A stretch of 64,000 nt of DNA from Streptomyces xantholiticus. Lineage in GTDB: Bacteria > Actinomycetota > Actinomycetes > Streptomycetales > Streptomycetaceae. The stretch lies in assembly GCF_014651015.1 (NCBI RefSeq), contig NZ_BMWB01000002.1, positions 248,001-312,000 on the forward strand, in the 5' to 3' direction. Position 1 is the stretch's first letter; every line of letters begins with the position of its first letter. The translations under genes and the position numbers were made by a program. Below, piece by piece: positions 10,697 through 19,173 of this stretch. The notes beneath the pieces were generated by a model that ran no database searches, was not told the DNA's origin, and saw nothing but the letters and a program-made list of their open reading frames with translations.

Positions 10697-12085
10697 TCAG
10701 GCCTCGGTCTTCTCCTCGTCGTCACCGTCGACGACGGCCTCGACCGTCTCCGCGGCGGTCTCGGTCTCGTCCTCTTCGTCCTCGAGGTCGACGACCTCGC
10801 CGTTGGTGTCGAGGACCTTGGCGGCCTCGACGACCACGGCCAGCGCCTTGCCGCGGGCGACCTCGCCGACGAGCATCGGCACCTGGCCGCCCTCGACGAC
10901 AGCCTGGGCGAACTGGTCGGGGCTCATGCCGGAGGACTGGGCACGCCGCATGAGGTGCTCGGTGAGCTCCTCCTGGTTGACGTTCAGCTTCTCCTTGTTG
11001 ACCAGCTCGTCGAGGACGAACTGGGTCTTGATGCCCTTGACCGCCTGCTCCTTGGTCTCGGCGTCGAACTCCTCGGCCGACTTGCCCTGAATCTCCAGGT
11101 ACTTGTCGAGAGTCAGACCCATCTGACCGAGCTGGTGGTGCTCGAGGTTGTGCTTGCGGGTGTTGACCTCGTCCTCGAGCAGCTTCTCGGGGACCGGGAC
11201 CTCGACCAGCTCGAGCAGCTTCTCGAGGACACGCTCCTGGGCCTGCGTGGCCTGGTCGTACTGCTTCATGTCGGTGAGGCGCTTACGGCTGTCGGCCTTC
11301 AGCTCCTCGAGGGTGTCGAACTCGCTCGCCATCTGGGCGAAGTCGTCGTCGAGCTCGGGAAGCTCACGGGCGGCGACGGCGGTGACCTTGACGGTGACCT
11401 CGGCGTCCTTGCCCTCGGCGGAGCCGCCCTTCAGCTGCGAGGTGAAGGTGGCCTCGCCGCCGGCCTCCAGGCCGGTGACGGCCTCGTCGATGCCGTCGAG
11501 GAGCTCGCCGGAACCGATGGTGTAGGAAACGCCGTTCGCGACACCGTCGGGCAGGACCTCGCCGTCGACCTTGGCCTCGAGGTCGATCGTCACGACGTCA
11601 CCATCGGCGGCGGCGCGCTCGACCGGGTTGGTGGACGCGAAGCGCTCACGCAGCTGCTCCACGGACTTCTCGACGTCCTCGTCGGTGACCTCGATGGCGT
11701 CGACGGTGACCTCGATGCCCGAGTAGTCCGGGATCTGGATCTCGGGGCGGATGTCGACCTCGGCGGTGAAGGCCAGCGTCTCGCCGTCCTTCAGCTCGGT
11801 GATGTCCACCTCGGGCTGGCCCAGGGGGTTCAGCTCGGCCTCGTTGACGGCCTCGGTGTAGAGCTTGGGAAGAGCGTCGTTGACCGCCTCCTCGAGCACC
11901 GCACCACGGCCGAACCGCTGGTCGATCACTCGGGCAGGGATCTTGCCCTTGCGGAAGCCCTTGACCGTGACCTGCTGGTTGATCTTCTTGTACGCCGCGT
12001 CGAGGCTGTCCTTGAGCTCCTCGAAGGGCACCTCGACAGTGAGCCGAACCCGGGTCGGGTTCAGGGTCTCCACGGCGCTCTTCAC
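10697..12085 (-). CDS. tig: Trigger factor (ribosome-associated chaperone and prolyl isomerase)
   Basis: Binds the ribosome exit tunnel and folds nascent chains. The 462-residue product has the N-terminal ribosome-binding domain with the signature [11 protein letters not shown] near residue 43, the FKBP-type domain around 150-245 ([13 protein letters not shown]) and the C-terminal cradle, followed by a Glu/Asp-rich tail of about 35 residues. GTG 12085 has AAGGAG eight bases upstream. The order tig, clpP1, clpP2, clpX is the widely conserved bacterial cluster, here broken into separate transcripts by hairpins. Confidence 0.97.
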   Translation of the reverse strand: MKSAVETLNPTRVRLTVEVPFEELKDSLDAAYKKINQQVTVKGFRKGKIPARVIDQRFGRGAVLEEAVNDALPKLYTEAVNEAELNPLGQPEVDITELKDGETLAFTAEVDIRPEIQIPDYSGIEVTVDAIEVTDEDVEKSVEQLRERFASTNPVERAAADGDVVTIDLEAKVDGEVLPDGVANGVSYTIGSGELLDGIDEAVTGLEAGGEATFTSQLKGGSAEGKDAEVTVKVTAVAARELPELDDDFAQMASEFDTLEELKADSRKRLTDMKQYDQATQAQERVLEKLLELVEVPVPEKLLEDEVNTRKHNLEHHQLGQMGLTLDKYLEIQGKSAEEFDAETKEQAVKGIKTQFVLDELVNKEKLNVNQEELTEHLMRRAQSSGMSPDQFAQAVVEGGQVPMLVGEVARGKALAVVVEAAKVLDTNGEVVDLEDEEDETETAAETVEAVVDGDDEEKTEA

Positions 12086-12234
12086 GGTTCGGTCTCCTTG
12101 GTGGCTGACATCTTGGGGTTCTGCTGCGCCGGACTCGGCGATTCAGCGGATCGGGCCCGGCACATCAGACACACGGGCACGCAGCTTGCATAGTAACGGC
12201 AAGCAGGAGGAGCCTCACAACGCGATCTTGCTGG

Positions 12235-12311
12235 TGGTCGGGGTGGCCGGATTCGAACCGACGACCTTCCGCTCCCAAAGCGGACGCGCTACCAAGCTGC
12301 GCCACACCCCG
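12235..12311 (-). tRNA. tRNA-Pro (anticodon UGG)
   Basis: A 77-nt cloverleaf can be folded by hand: acceptor stem CGGGGTG paired with CACCCCG, D-arm with GCGC, anticodon loop TTTGGGA (anticodon TGG), T-arm with GGTTCGAATCC, discriminator A and an encoded CCA end. It reads UGG, so proline. Confidence 0.97.
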
Positions 12312-12451
12312 TCGGTGCGAACCGTAGGGTACATGCCCGGCGGGCGTGCGCCCTCTCTTTTGCGGCATGACGAACGGGGTGTGCGCCCGGCACCCCGGAC
12401 CCGCTACGATGCTTCTCGTGCCGCGGCCTTCGTGACCTGCGGTGCGAGCTT

Positions 12452-12522
12452 GCGGGCGTAGCTCAATGGTAGAGCCCTAGTCTTCCAAACTAGCTACGCG
12501 GGTTCGATTCCCGTCGCCCGCT
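12452..12522 (+). tRNA. tRNA-Gly (anticodon UCC)
   Basis: A 71-nt cloverleaf with acceptor stem GCGGGCG/CGCCCGC, anticodon loop CTTCCAA (anticodon TCC), T-loop GGTTCGATTCC and discriminator T. CCA is not encoded. It is divergent from tRNA-Pro. A TACGAT hexamer at 12405-12410 is a plausible -10 element, but no good -35 was found. Confidence 0.96.
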
Positions 12523-12531
12523 CTGTGCACG

Positions 12532-12575
12532 CCTCGGGCCCGGTCCGGTGATCACTCACCGGACCGGGCCCGAGG
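12532..12575. terminator. Terminator after tRNA-Gly
   Basis: Perfect 20-bp stem (12532-12551 with 12556-12575), a 4-nt loop and a following TCGTTTT. It is the longest perfect hairpin noted in the window and starts 9 bp after the tRNA. It also lies downstream of the convergent small membrane protein gene. Confidence 0.85.
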
Positions 12576-12609
12576 TCGTTTTGCGGGAGGGCCGCGCGGG
12601 GAGCGGCGC

Positions 12610-12804
12610 TCAGAAGCTGATCTGGTTGATCGTCTCGGCTATCGAGTTCATGAATCTGTTGATCGACGGCGCCATGCCCGTCGAGGCGAGGAAGAAGCCG
12701 AAGAGGACCGCCACGATGGCGGGTCCCGCCTTGATGGAGCCGCCGCGGATCAGCACCACGAGGACGATCGCCAACAGAAGCACCACTGACAGTGAAATGG
12801 CCAC
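12610..12804 (-). CDS. Small conserved two-helix membrane protein
   Basis: A 64-residue protein with two hydrophobic helices (about 4-19 and 27-46) separated by a short RGGSIKAG loop, and a polar C-terminus. It starts at GTG 12804. I recognise it only as a type of small protein common in Streptomyces; no function can be given. It is convergent with tRNA-Gly and shares its terminator. The 422 bp upstream (12805-13226) contain no other gene I can support. Confidence 0.7.
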   Translation of the reverse strand: MAISLSVVLLLAIVLVVLIRGGSIKAGPAIVAVLFGFFLASTGMAPSINRFMNSIAETINQISF

Positions 12805-13189
12805 AACTGATCACACCCTCGGTCGGTCCGCCTTGCCGGCCCGGGAGCGCGCGGCCCAGCACACTCCCGCCTGCACCATCGTGCCACCAACCCCCCTGCC
12901 CCTGCTGCCACGTGACGAATCGTCGTGGACAAGATCACACCACCCGGAGGCGGGGGCGAGCGGGCCGCGGCCGCGCCGCAGGGGCCGGCCGGGTGAAATA
13001 CGAGAAGGAATTCCTCTTGATCGTTTCACTGTCCCCACACTTCGGTCACGAGAAATTCGAGGTTGGTCCGTGAGGTAATTCACGCCGCTGCAGAGCGTGG
13101 GCGATATGCCCTGTTCAAGGGGGATTAACCTGTGCATATCGGCCTGTGGACAGGGGTGCCGGATTCGAATGGCAAGGTACGCAGCGCAG

Positions 13190-13219
13190 TTTACGGAATC
13201 GAATGGGCCCGGCTAGGGT
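13190..13219 (+). promoter_or_regulatory. Candidate promoter of the acyltransferase gene
   Basis: TTTACG (13190-13195) and TAGGGT (13214-13219) are separated by 18 bp, close to the HrdB consensus TTGACN/TANNNT. Transcription would begin about seven bases later, at or next to the ATG at 13227, so the message may be leaderless; no good ribosome site is seen. Confidence 0.4.
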
Positions 13220-13226
13220 GCCTTGA

Positions 13227-14393
13227 ATGTCCCACGCTGCGCATGGATACGAGAGGGCTCCCGCACCTGAGGTCAAAGGGCCCGAGACCACCCCGACGAA
13301 CCGGGCGGCGACCGCTCTCGCCCCGGCCCCGAGTGGCCTGAAGTCCGCCTCTTCGACGGCTTCCGAGGCCACCGGGCGGGACGCCTACTTCGACAACGCG
13401 AAGTATCTGGCCATCGTGCTGGTGGCGGTGGCGCACGCCTGGGAGCCGGTGATGGACGGCAGCAGGGCTGCGCGTGCCCTGTACATGGTGATCTACACCT
13501 TCCACATGCCGGCCTTCATCATCGTCTCCGGCTATTTCTCCCGGAGTTACCAGGGCAAGCCGCATCAGCTCAGACGACTGCTGACAGGCATCGCCCTGCC
13601 GTACGTCGTCTTCGAGGTGGCCTACTCGCTGTTCGTCCGGTACGCGAACGACGATCCCTCGCATCCGATCAGCCTGCTGGACCCGTTCTATCTGACCTGG
13701 TTCCTGGCGGCGTTGTTCATCTGGCGGCTGACCACCCCGCTGTGGCGGATGGTGCGGTGGCCGATGTCCATCGCACTCGCCATCGGTGCGCTGGCGGCGC
13801 TCACCCCGGACATCGGGGCCGACCTCAACCTCGCGCGGGTACTGCAGTTCCTGCCGTTCTTCGTGCTGGGACTGTGCCTGAAGCCGGAGCACTTCCAACT
13901 GCTGCGGCGGCGCGAGGTGCGACTGCTGACCGTTCCGGTCGTCGCGGGGGCGCTGCTGTTCGCGTACTGGGTGGCGCCCCGCGCCAGTCTGAGCTGGTTC
14001 TACCGCTCCGGCAGCGTGCAGGAGCGGGGCTGGCCCTGGTACTCGGGCCTGGTGGTGGTCATCGCGCTCTTCGGGTGCGCACTGGTGCTGAGCGCCGCCT
14101 TCCTCGCGCTGGTGCCGGGACGCCGGGCCTGGTTCACGGCGCTGGGTGCCGGCACCATCTGCGGCTATCTGCTGCACGGCTTCGTCATCAAGGCCGGTGA
14201 CTACTGGGGCGTGTTCGAGAGTCAGGCGTGGCTCGGCGGTCCGGTCGGTCTGGTGGTGGTCACGCTGTGCGCGGGCGGGATGGTGACCCTGCTGTGCTCG
14301 CCGCCGGTGCGACGGGTCCTGCGGTTCGTCACGGAGCCCGAGATGAAATGGGCGTTCCGCCAGGACTCCGCCGAGTCGGGGCCGCGCCGGTGA
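13227..14393 (+). CDS. Acyltransferase family 3 membrane protein (fucose 4-O-acetylase-like)
   Basis: Integral membrane O-acyltransferase of 388 residues with about ten hydrophobic helices after a 50-residue Ala/Pro/Thr-rich cytoplasmic N-terminus. The family signature is seen at the first helix, RDAYFDNAKYLAIVLVAVAH, which includes the conserved His of acyltransferase-3 proteins, and HMPAFIIVSGYF in the second. This variant resembles NolL / fucose 4-O-acetylase-like proteins, which transfer acyl groups to extracytoplasmic sugars; the actual substrate is unknown. It is monocistronic, convergent with the HD-domain gene, the stops being about 10 bp apart. Confidence 0.88.
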   Translation: MSHAAHGYERAPAPEVKGPETTPTNRAATALAPAPSGLKSASSTASEATGRDAYFDNAKYLAIVLVAVAHAWEPVMDGSRAARALYMVIYTFHMPAFIIVSGYFSRSYQGKPHQLRRLLTGIALPYVVFEVAYSLFVRYANDDPSHPISLLDPFYLTWFLAALFIWRLTTPLWRMVRWPMSIALAIGALAALTPDIGADLNLARVLQFLPFFVLGLCLKPEHFQLLRRREVRLLTVPVVAGALLFAYWVAPRASLSWFYRSGSVQERGWPWYSGLVVVIALFGCALVLSAAFLALVPGRRAWFTALGAGTICGYLLHGFVIKAGDYWGVFESQAWLGGPVGLVVVTLCAGGMVTLLCSPPVRRVLRFVTEPEMKWAFRQDSAESGPRR

Positions 14394-14402
14394 GTGCCGG
14401 CC

Positions 14403-14867
14403 TCACGCGCCCTGATCGGCGGCCAGGCCCAGCAGTTCGCGGATCCTGGCGTACTTCGCGGCCAGCCTGTTCCGCGTCGCCCCGTCGAGCAGGGCGAGGC
14501 GCGCGGGGTCCGCGTTGTGGGCCAGGTCGGCCTGCTTGACCAGCAGTGCGCCGGGCGTGGCCAGGATGCGCCGCGTGTAGTCCTCGAGGTCCTCGTCCTC
14601 ACCTCGGGTGAGGGCGAGGACCATGTCTTTCACGGGCCGCGGCAGCGCGGCGCCCTCCAGCCACTCGCGGCTCAACACACGGTCCTCCACCGTGTCGTGG
14701 AGCCAGCCGGCGGCGATCTGGTCGTCGCTCCCGCCACGGGCTCGCACACCCTCGGCGACGGCCGCGATGTGTTCCACGTAGGGGCGGCCCGCCTTGTCCT
14801 GCTGCGCGGCGTGGGCCTCGCAGGCGATCTCCTCGACCTCGGCCAGGGTCAACATCTGCTCCGACAT
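14403..14867 (-). CDS. HD-domain phosphohydrolase-like protein
   Basis: A 154-residue protein of the HD superfamily, similar to the hydrolase domain of RelA/SpoT-type and small alarmone hydrolase proteins. Visible motifs are the substrate-side RPYVEH near residue 27, the metal-binding GWLHDTVED (HD pair), and QADLAHNAD, whose NAD resembles the third metal ligand. ATG 14867 (MSEQMLTLAEV) is chosen because conservation begins there; the frame is open further up but lacks a ribosome site. Whether it cleaves ppGpp or another nucleotide cannot be told. The AT-rich stretch upstream carries a possible operator and a tandem repeat. Confidence 0.85.
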   Translation of the reverse strand: MSEQMLTLAEVEEIACEAHAAQQDKAGRPYVEHIAAVAEGVRARGGSDDQIAAGWLHDTVEDRVLSREWLEGAALPRPVKDMVLALTRGEDEDLEDYTRRILATPGALLVKQADLAHNADPARLALLDGATRNRLAAKYARIRELLGLAADQGA

Positions 14868-14920
14868 GGCACGACTGTACGCGTAGCGGCATACGGACGG
14901 GAGAGGCACAGAGGTGGCCA

Positions 14921-14967
14921 GGTAATCGTTTGGTAAACTAATTACTGACCATCTCTTGACCATCTCT
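14921..14967 (-). promoter_or_regulatory. AT-rich regulatory region of the HD gene
   Basis: An unusually AT-rich patch holds GTTT-GGT-AAAC (14928-14938), an imperfect inverted repeat of MarR-operator appearance, followed by two perfect tandem copies of an 11-mer TGACCATCTCT (14946-14956 and 14957-14967). Position upstream of the HD gene suggests promoter or operator function. This is inference. Confidence 0.3.
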
Positions 14968-15001
14968 TGAGAGGCTGCCCGGCGCGAAGGGACCGGGTTC
15001 A

Positions 15002-15139
15002 CCCGTCGAGGGCATCTTCATCGCCCCCTGCCCGGCCGCGCTCCAGCCGATCATGTCCGCGGCCGACGGCCTGGCCGCCGCCACCTGCCGGGGCCGTGCG
15101 GTGACGGGGGACGGGAGGGGCGGGCGACCTCACGTCTGA
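15002..15139 (+). pseudogene. Possible relict of a MOSC-domain gene
   Basis: The plus strand reads PVEGIFIAPCPAALQPIMSA and continues to a TGA overlapping the phosphatase stop. The start of MOSC (molybdenum cofactor sulfurase C-terminal) proteins has a similar pattern, GIFIAP..A.PM, before the EGDRY motif, which is missing here. No start or remainder exists, so at best it is a decayed fragment. Weak call. Confidence 0.2.
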
Positions 15140-16275
15140 CGGCACAGCAGCAGCAGCGCCCGGTCGTCGTTGACGTCCTTGGCGACCGCCTCGATGAGAT
15201 GCCAGGCCGCACCCTCGAAGCCGGAGGCCACATAGCGGTCGGCCTCTCCGGTGAGCCTGTCGATGCCCTCGGTGATGTCCCGGCCCGATGCCTCGACCAG
15301 GCCGTCGGTGAAGAGCATCAGCACGTCGCCGGGGCGCAGGGAGCCCTTGACCGGGTCGAACTGCGCCCCGTCGTAGACGCCGAGGAGCGGGCCCTCCGCG
15401 GACTTCTCCTCCCAGCGTCCGCTGCCCGCGTGGAGCTGGAGCGCGGGCAGATGCCCGGCGGACAGCAGTTCGTAGTCGCCCGAGTCGAGGTCGAGTACGA
15501 GATGGATGGACGTGGCGAACCCCTCGTCCCAGTCCTGCCTCAGCAGGTAGCCGTTGGCCGCGGGCAGGAAGGCGTGCGGCGGCAGTGAGCCCAGCAGCCC
15601 GCCGAACGCCCCGGAAAGCAGCAGCGCGCGCGACGCCGCGTCCATCCCCTTGCCGGACACGTCCGTGAGGACGACCTCGAGGGTGCGGCCGCCGTTCGTA
15701 CGGGCGGCGACGGTGAAGTCGCCGGAGAACGACTGGCCGCCGGCCGGGCGCAGCGCCATCTCCTGGTGCCAGCCCCGCGGGAGCCGCGGCAGGGCGCTCT
15801 GCACCCGGATGCGTTCGCGGAGGTCGAAGAGCATGGTGCCGCCGCGCCGCCACGGCACGCCGACCCGGGCCCGGAACTGGGCGATCAGCAGGCCGAAGAG
15901 GCCGCAGGCCGCGACGACGAGGACCGTGCCCGGAGTGACCCTTGCCGGGCCCTCCAGATACGGACCGAGCGCCACGGTCTCGACGATCAGGGCTGCCGCG
16001 GCGGCCGCGTAGAGACCGAGCAGGCTGGCGGGCCGCAGCAGCAGCCCGCCCGCCACGATCGGCAGGACCAGCGCCACCGGGGAGCACCACACGGGCGCGG
16101 CGATCGTGCCCCAGGTGATCGCGGGGACGGTCAACAGCAGGCCCGCCAGTGCGAGCCAGTCGGAGCCGTCGCCGCGGAAGTAGTCGACCGCCGATCGGCG
16201 CAGCGTCGTACGGGCCCGGTGCACGGCTTTCCGCATCCGGGCCGTGAACGAGTCTGCTGCAGAGCCGTGGGCCAT
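15130..16275 (-). CDS. SpoIIE-family (PP2C-type) protein phosphatase, membrane-bound
   Basis: Serine phosphatase of the PPM/SpoIIE class, which in Streptomyces typically regulates anti-anti-sigma factors. The 381-residue protein has four to five N-terminal transmembrane helices (about 35-125), a short linker, and a catalytic domain with metal-binding aspartates in SFSGDF, VVLTDVSGKGMDA and LFTDGLVEA plus LLSAGHLPAL. The final DDRALLLLC contains the usual last aspartate. ATG 16275 (MAHGSAAD) is preferred; earlier codons in the open frame lack support. No kinase or anti-sigma partner is adjacent, so its target is unknown. Confidence 0.9.
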   Translation of the reverse strand: MAHGSAADSFTARMRKAVHRARTTLRRSAVDYFRGDGSDWLALAGLLLTVPAITWGTIAAPVWCSPVALVLPIVAGGLLLRPASLLGLYAAAAAALIVETVALGPYLEGPARVTPGTVLVVAACGLFGLLIAQFRARVGVPWRRGGTMLFDLRERIRVQSALPRLPRGWHQEMALRPAGGQSFSGDFTVAARTNGGRTLEVVLTDVSGKGMDAASRALLLSGAFGGLLGSLPPHAFLPAANGYLLRQDWDEGFATSIHLVLDLDSGDYELLSAGHLPALQLHAGSGRWEEKSAEGPLLGVYDGAQFDPVKGSLRPGDVLMLFTDGLVEASGRDITEGIDRLTGEADRYVASGFEGAAWHLIEAVAKDVNDDRALLLLCRQT

Positions 16276-16380
16276 TGCCGGGACCCTATCCACCCGCCGC
16301 CCCCGCGTGCAGGGGGACCCCACGACATTGCATTCGAAATCGGGTCGCGACGGTTCGTGGGCGGCTGGTAGGGATGGCGC

Positions 16381-17548
16381 ATGACGACAGATCCGAGGGT
16401 GCTAGACCCGGCCGGAGCGCGAGCTGTGGGCGGCGCTCACGGAGACGGAGCGCTCGATCGGCGTCTGGGACGGCGACAACTGCGTCGGTACCGCGGGGGC
16501 GTTCACCTTCTCCGTGTCCGCACCGGGCGGCACATTCGTGCCCGCGGCCGGAGTGACCATGGTCAGCGTCGCGGCCACGCACCGGCGGCGCGGGATCCTG
16601 ACGTCGATGATGCGCCGCCAGCTCGATGACGTCCGCTCGTGGGGCGAGCCGCTCGCCGTGCTGACCGCCTCCGAGCCGGAGATCTACGGCCGGTTCGGCT
16701 ACGGCATCGCCACCCACCAGATGTCTGTCGAGATCGACTCCTCACGGGTGCGGATCGCCGTGCCGCCGGACGGCCAGAACGTCCGTCTGCGGTTCGTTTC
16801 GGTCGCCGAGGGCGCTCAGGCGTGCGAAGAGGTGTACCGGCGCACGATCGGCGCGCGGCCCGGGATGCTCGCGCGCCGGCCGGGATGGGAGCGGCTGCCC
16901 CTGCTCGACCCTCCGAGCGAGCGCCAGGGCGCGTCCCCGATGCAGTGCGTGCTCGCCGAGCGGGACGGGCAGGTCGTGGGCTACGCCCGTTTCCACAACA
17001 AGCCGGACTGGACCGCGGCCGGTCCCGCCGGCTCGATCTCGGTACGGCACATCGACGCCCTCGATCCGGTGGCGTACGCGATGCTGTGGCGTTTCCTGTG
17101 CGGGATCGACCTGACGTCGACCGTCCGCTCCCGCAACCGTCCGGTGGACGACCCGCTGCTCCACCTCGTCAGCGACATCCGCCGCTGCGACGTGCGGGTG
17201 CGTGACTCGCTGCACGTCCGGCTCATCGATGTGGGCGCCGCGCTGGCGGCCCGTCGCTACGCGGCGCCGGTCGACGTGGTGTTCGACGTCGGCGACGCCT
17301 TCTGCCCCTGGAACACCGGACGTTGGCGGCTCACGGGTGACGCGAAGGGCGCGATCTGCGAACGGACCCGCGACGCGGCGGACCTGGCGCTGACGGTACG
17401 GGAGTTGGGCGCGGCCTACCTCGGCGGCGTGTCGCTGTCGGCGCTCGCGTGGGCGGGGCGGGTCCGGGAGCTGCGGGAGGGGGCGCTGGGGGAGGCGGCG
17501 GTCGCGTTCCGCTCGGACGTGGCGGCGTGGTTGCCGCACGGGTTCTAG
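16381..17548 (+). pseudogene. Broken Eis-like GNAT N-acetyltransferase
   Basis: Most of an Eis-family acetyltransferase is present. In frame with GTG 16514 it runs 344 residues to 17548, with the acetyl-CoA loop VAATHRRRGILTSMMRRQ, the EPEIYGRFGYG motif and the C-terminal sterol-carrier-like domain. The natural start is ATG 16381 (TAGGGA ribosome site, MTTDPRVLD), but that frame is lost after about 13 codons: the continuation, PERELWAALTETERSIGVWD, lies in the next frame, and about 20 residues expected between the two are absent. A deletion plus frameshift is therefore the simplest reading. Translation from GTG 16514 would give a protein lacking the first GNAT strand and helix. A sequencing error cannot explain the missing residues alone. 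Confidence 0.7.
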
Positions 17549-17621
17549 GGCGGGGTGCGAGGGCGCTGGGGGTGCGGCCGCGGCGCCGGGCCGTTCCCCC
17601 ACCCCTCCCTTCCCGATACCC

Positions 17622-17661
17622 GGCTCTGCCCGGACCCCGCGCATCGAACGCCGGCGGGGCT
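17622..17661. repeat. Dispersed intergenic repeat, copy 1
   Basis: GGCTCTGCC followed by CCGGAC and an exact 18-mer TCGAACGCCGGCGGGGCT (17644-17661). The same arrangement occurs at 27314-27356. Elements of this type are common between Streptomyces genes, as I recall. Confidence 0.6.
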
Positions 17662-17703
17662 GGATTTCCAGCCCCGGGTGGGGAAGAGCGCCGCAGGCTC
17701 CGG

Positions 17704-18516
17704 TCAGGCGGGGCGCTGGCAGGACGGGCACCAGAAGAGGTTGCGGGAGGCGAGGTCGGCGGTGCGGACGGCGCCGGCGCAGACATGGCACGGCAGGTTC
17801 GCCCGGCGGTAGACGTACACCTCGCCACCGTGGTCGTCGACACGCGGCGGACGGCCCATCGCCTCCGGGGTGTGCTCGGGGCGGACGGTGTCGATGCGGT
17901 TGTTGCGTACCCCCTCGCGCATCAGGAGGACCAGGTCGTGCCAGATCGCGTCCCACTCACCGCGGGTGAGGTCCCTGCCGGTCCGGTAGGGGTCGATGCC
18001 GTGGCGGAAGAGCACCTCGGCGCGGTAGACGTTGCCGACGCCGGCCACGACCTTCTGGTCCATCAGCAGCGCGGCGATCGTCGTGCGGGACCGGGAGATC
18101 CGTGCCCAGGCCCGGTCGGGGCCGTCGGACGGTCTGAGCGGGTCGGGCCCGAGCCGGTCGTGTATCGCCTGCTTCTCGGCGTCCGTGAGCAGCGCGCAGG
18201 CGGTGGGGCCGCGCAGATCGACGTACGAGCGCGGGTCCGCCAGCCGCAGCCGCACCGTGTCGGTGGGCGGCGGCGCCGGAGCGTTACCGAAGGCGACCTT
18301 GCCGAAGAGGCCGAGGTGGATGTGGACCCAGCCGAGCGGGCCGAAACCGAGGAAGAGGTGCTTGCCGTGGGCCTCGGTGCTCTCGAGGACCTGGCCGTCG
18401 ACGAGGGCGGCCGAGTCGGAGAACTTGCCCTGCGGGCTCGTCGCGCGCACGGACCGGCCGCCGAACCTCTCGAAGTGGTCGGCGGCCAGTCGGTGGATGG
18501 TGTGCCCTTCGGGCAT
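17704..18516 (-). CDS. Fpg/Nei family DNA glycosylase (endonuclease VIII-like)
   Basis: Base-excision repair glycosylase and AP lyase. It starts MPEGHTIHR, giving the catalytic Pro2-Glu3 of the family, in the MPEGHT variant typical of Nei rather than MutM. The helix-two-turn-helix segment contains QKVVAGVGNVYRAEVL, and a zinc finger (CHVC ... CPSC) closes the 270-residue protein. Its ATG overlaps the rpiB stop (ATGA), so it is translationally coupled to rpiB. Both fit actinobacterial Nei proteins acting on oxidised pyrimidines; exact lesion specificity is not visible. Confidence 0.93.
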   Translation of the reverse strand: MPEGHTIHRLAADHFERFGGRSVRATSPQGKFSDSAALVDGQVLESTEAHGKHLFLGFGPLGWVHIHLGLFGKVAFGNAPAPPPTDTVRLRLADPRSYVDLRGPTACALLTDAEKQAIHDRLGPDPLRPSDGPDRAWARISRSRTTIAALLMDQKVVAGVGNVYRAEVLFRHGIDPYRTGRDLTRGEWDAIWHDLVLLMREGVRNNRIDTVRPEHTPEAMGRPPRVDDHGGEVYVYRRANLPCHVCAGAVRTADLASRNLFWCPSCQRPA

Positions 18517-19004
18517 CAGTCCTGCTGCGGGTGGTGGGCCGGGATCGGGGGGAGCTCGCCGGTGGTCTCGTACGCGGAGAGCATGTCGATGCGGCGGGTG
18601 TGACGCTCTTCACCCGAGTACGGGGTGTTCAGGAAGATCTCGACGAATTTCGTCGACTCCTCCAGGGAGTGCATCCGACCGCCGATCGCCACGACGTTGG
18701 CGTTGTTGTGCTCGCGGCCGAGCGCGGCGGTCTGCTCGCTCCACGCGAGCGCGGCACGCACGCCCTTGACCTTGTTGGCCGCGATCTGCTCGCCGTTCCC
18801 GGAGCCGCCGATCACGATGCCGAGGCTGCCCTCGTCAGCGACCGTGCGCTCTGCGGCACGCAGGCAGAACGGCGGGTAGTCGTCCTGGGCGTCGTAGATG
18901 TGGGGACCGCAGTCCACGGGCTCATGGCCATGGGCCTTGAGCCACTCGACGAGGTGGTTCTTGAGTTCGAAGCCGGCATGGTCCGAGCCGAGGTACACGC
19001 GCAT
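18516..19004 (-). CDS. rpiB: Ribose-5-phosphate isomerase B
   Basis: Interconverts ribose 5-phosphate and ribulose 5-phosphate in the pentose phosphate pathway. The 162-residue protein begins MRVYLGSDHAGFELK and contains GGSGNGEQIAANKVKG. The cysteine base of E. coli RpiB is absent; the Glu in GEQ corresponds to the catalytic Glu of the mycobacterial type. ATG 19004 is the only start that fits the family; the frame stays open upstream but encodes nothing recognisable. It precedes the Nei-type glycosylase with a 4-bp overlap. Confidence 0.96.
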   Translation of the reverse strand: MRVYLGSDHAGFELKNHLVEWLKAHGHEPVDCGPHIYDAQDDYPPFCLRAAERTVADEGSLGIVIGGSGNGEQIAANKVKGVRAALAWSEQTAALGREHNNANVVAIGGRMHSLEESTKFVEIFLNTPYSGEERHTRRIDMLSAYETTGELPPIPAHHPQQD

Positions 19005-19110
19005 GGTTCGAGTGTGGCATGCGGGGCAGGCGCAGCCGGGCGCGGGGCCGGGCTCGGCACGCGCCGGAGTGACGAGTGCAACGAATCGGAGTCGACCCTT
19101 CCGTGCGGGC

Positions 19111-19145
19111 GGGAACTGGGTTCTAATTCCCAGGTTCGTAACCCG
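19111..19145. promoter_or_regulatory. Palindromic segment upstream of the first permease
   Basis: CTGGG and CCCAG (19116-19120, 19129-19133) form an inverted repeat followed by GGTTCGTAACC, a second short palindrome. They lie 30-60 bp before the permease ATG and could be an operator. No known consensus is matched. Confidence 0.25.
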
Positions 19146-19173
19146 AGCGGCACCAAGACATAAGGATTCGTCC

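Noticed and set aside
12235..13226. An integrated element at the tRNA genes
   Set aside because: No integrase, excisionase or intact second attachment site is seen; only a short tRNA-like fragment, kept as a weak finding.
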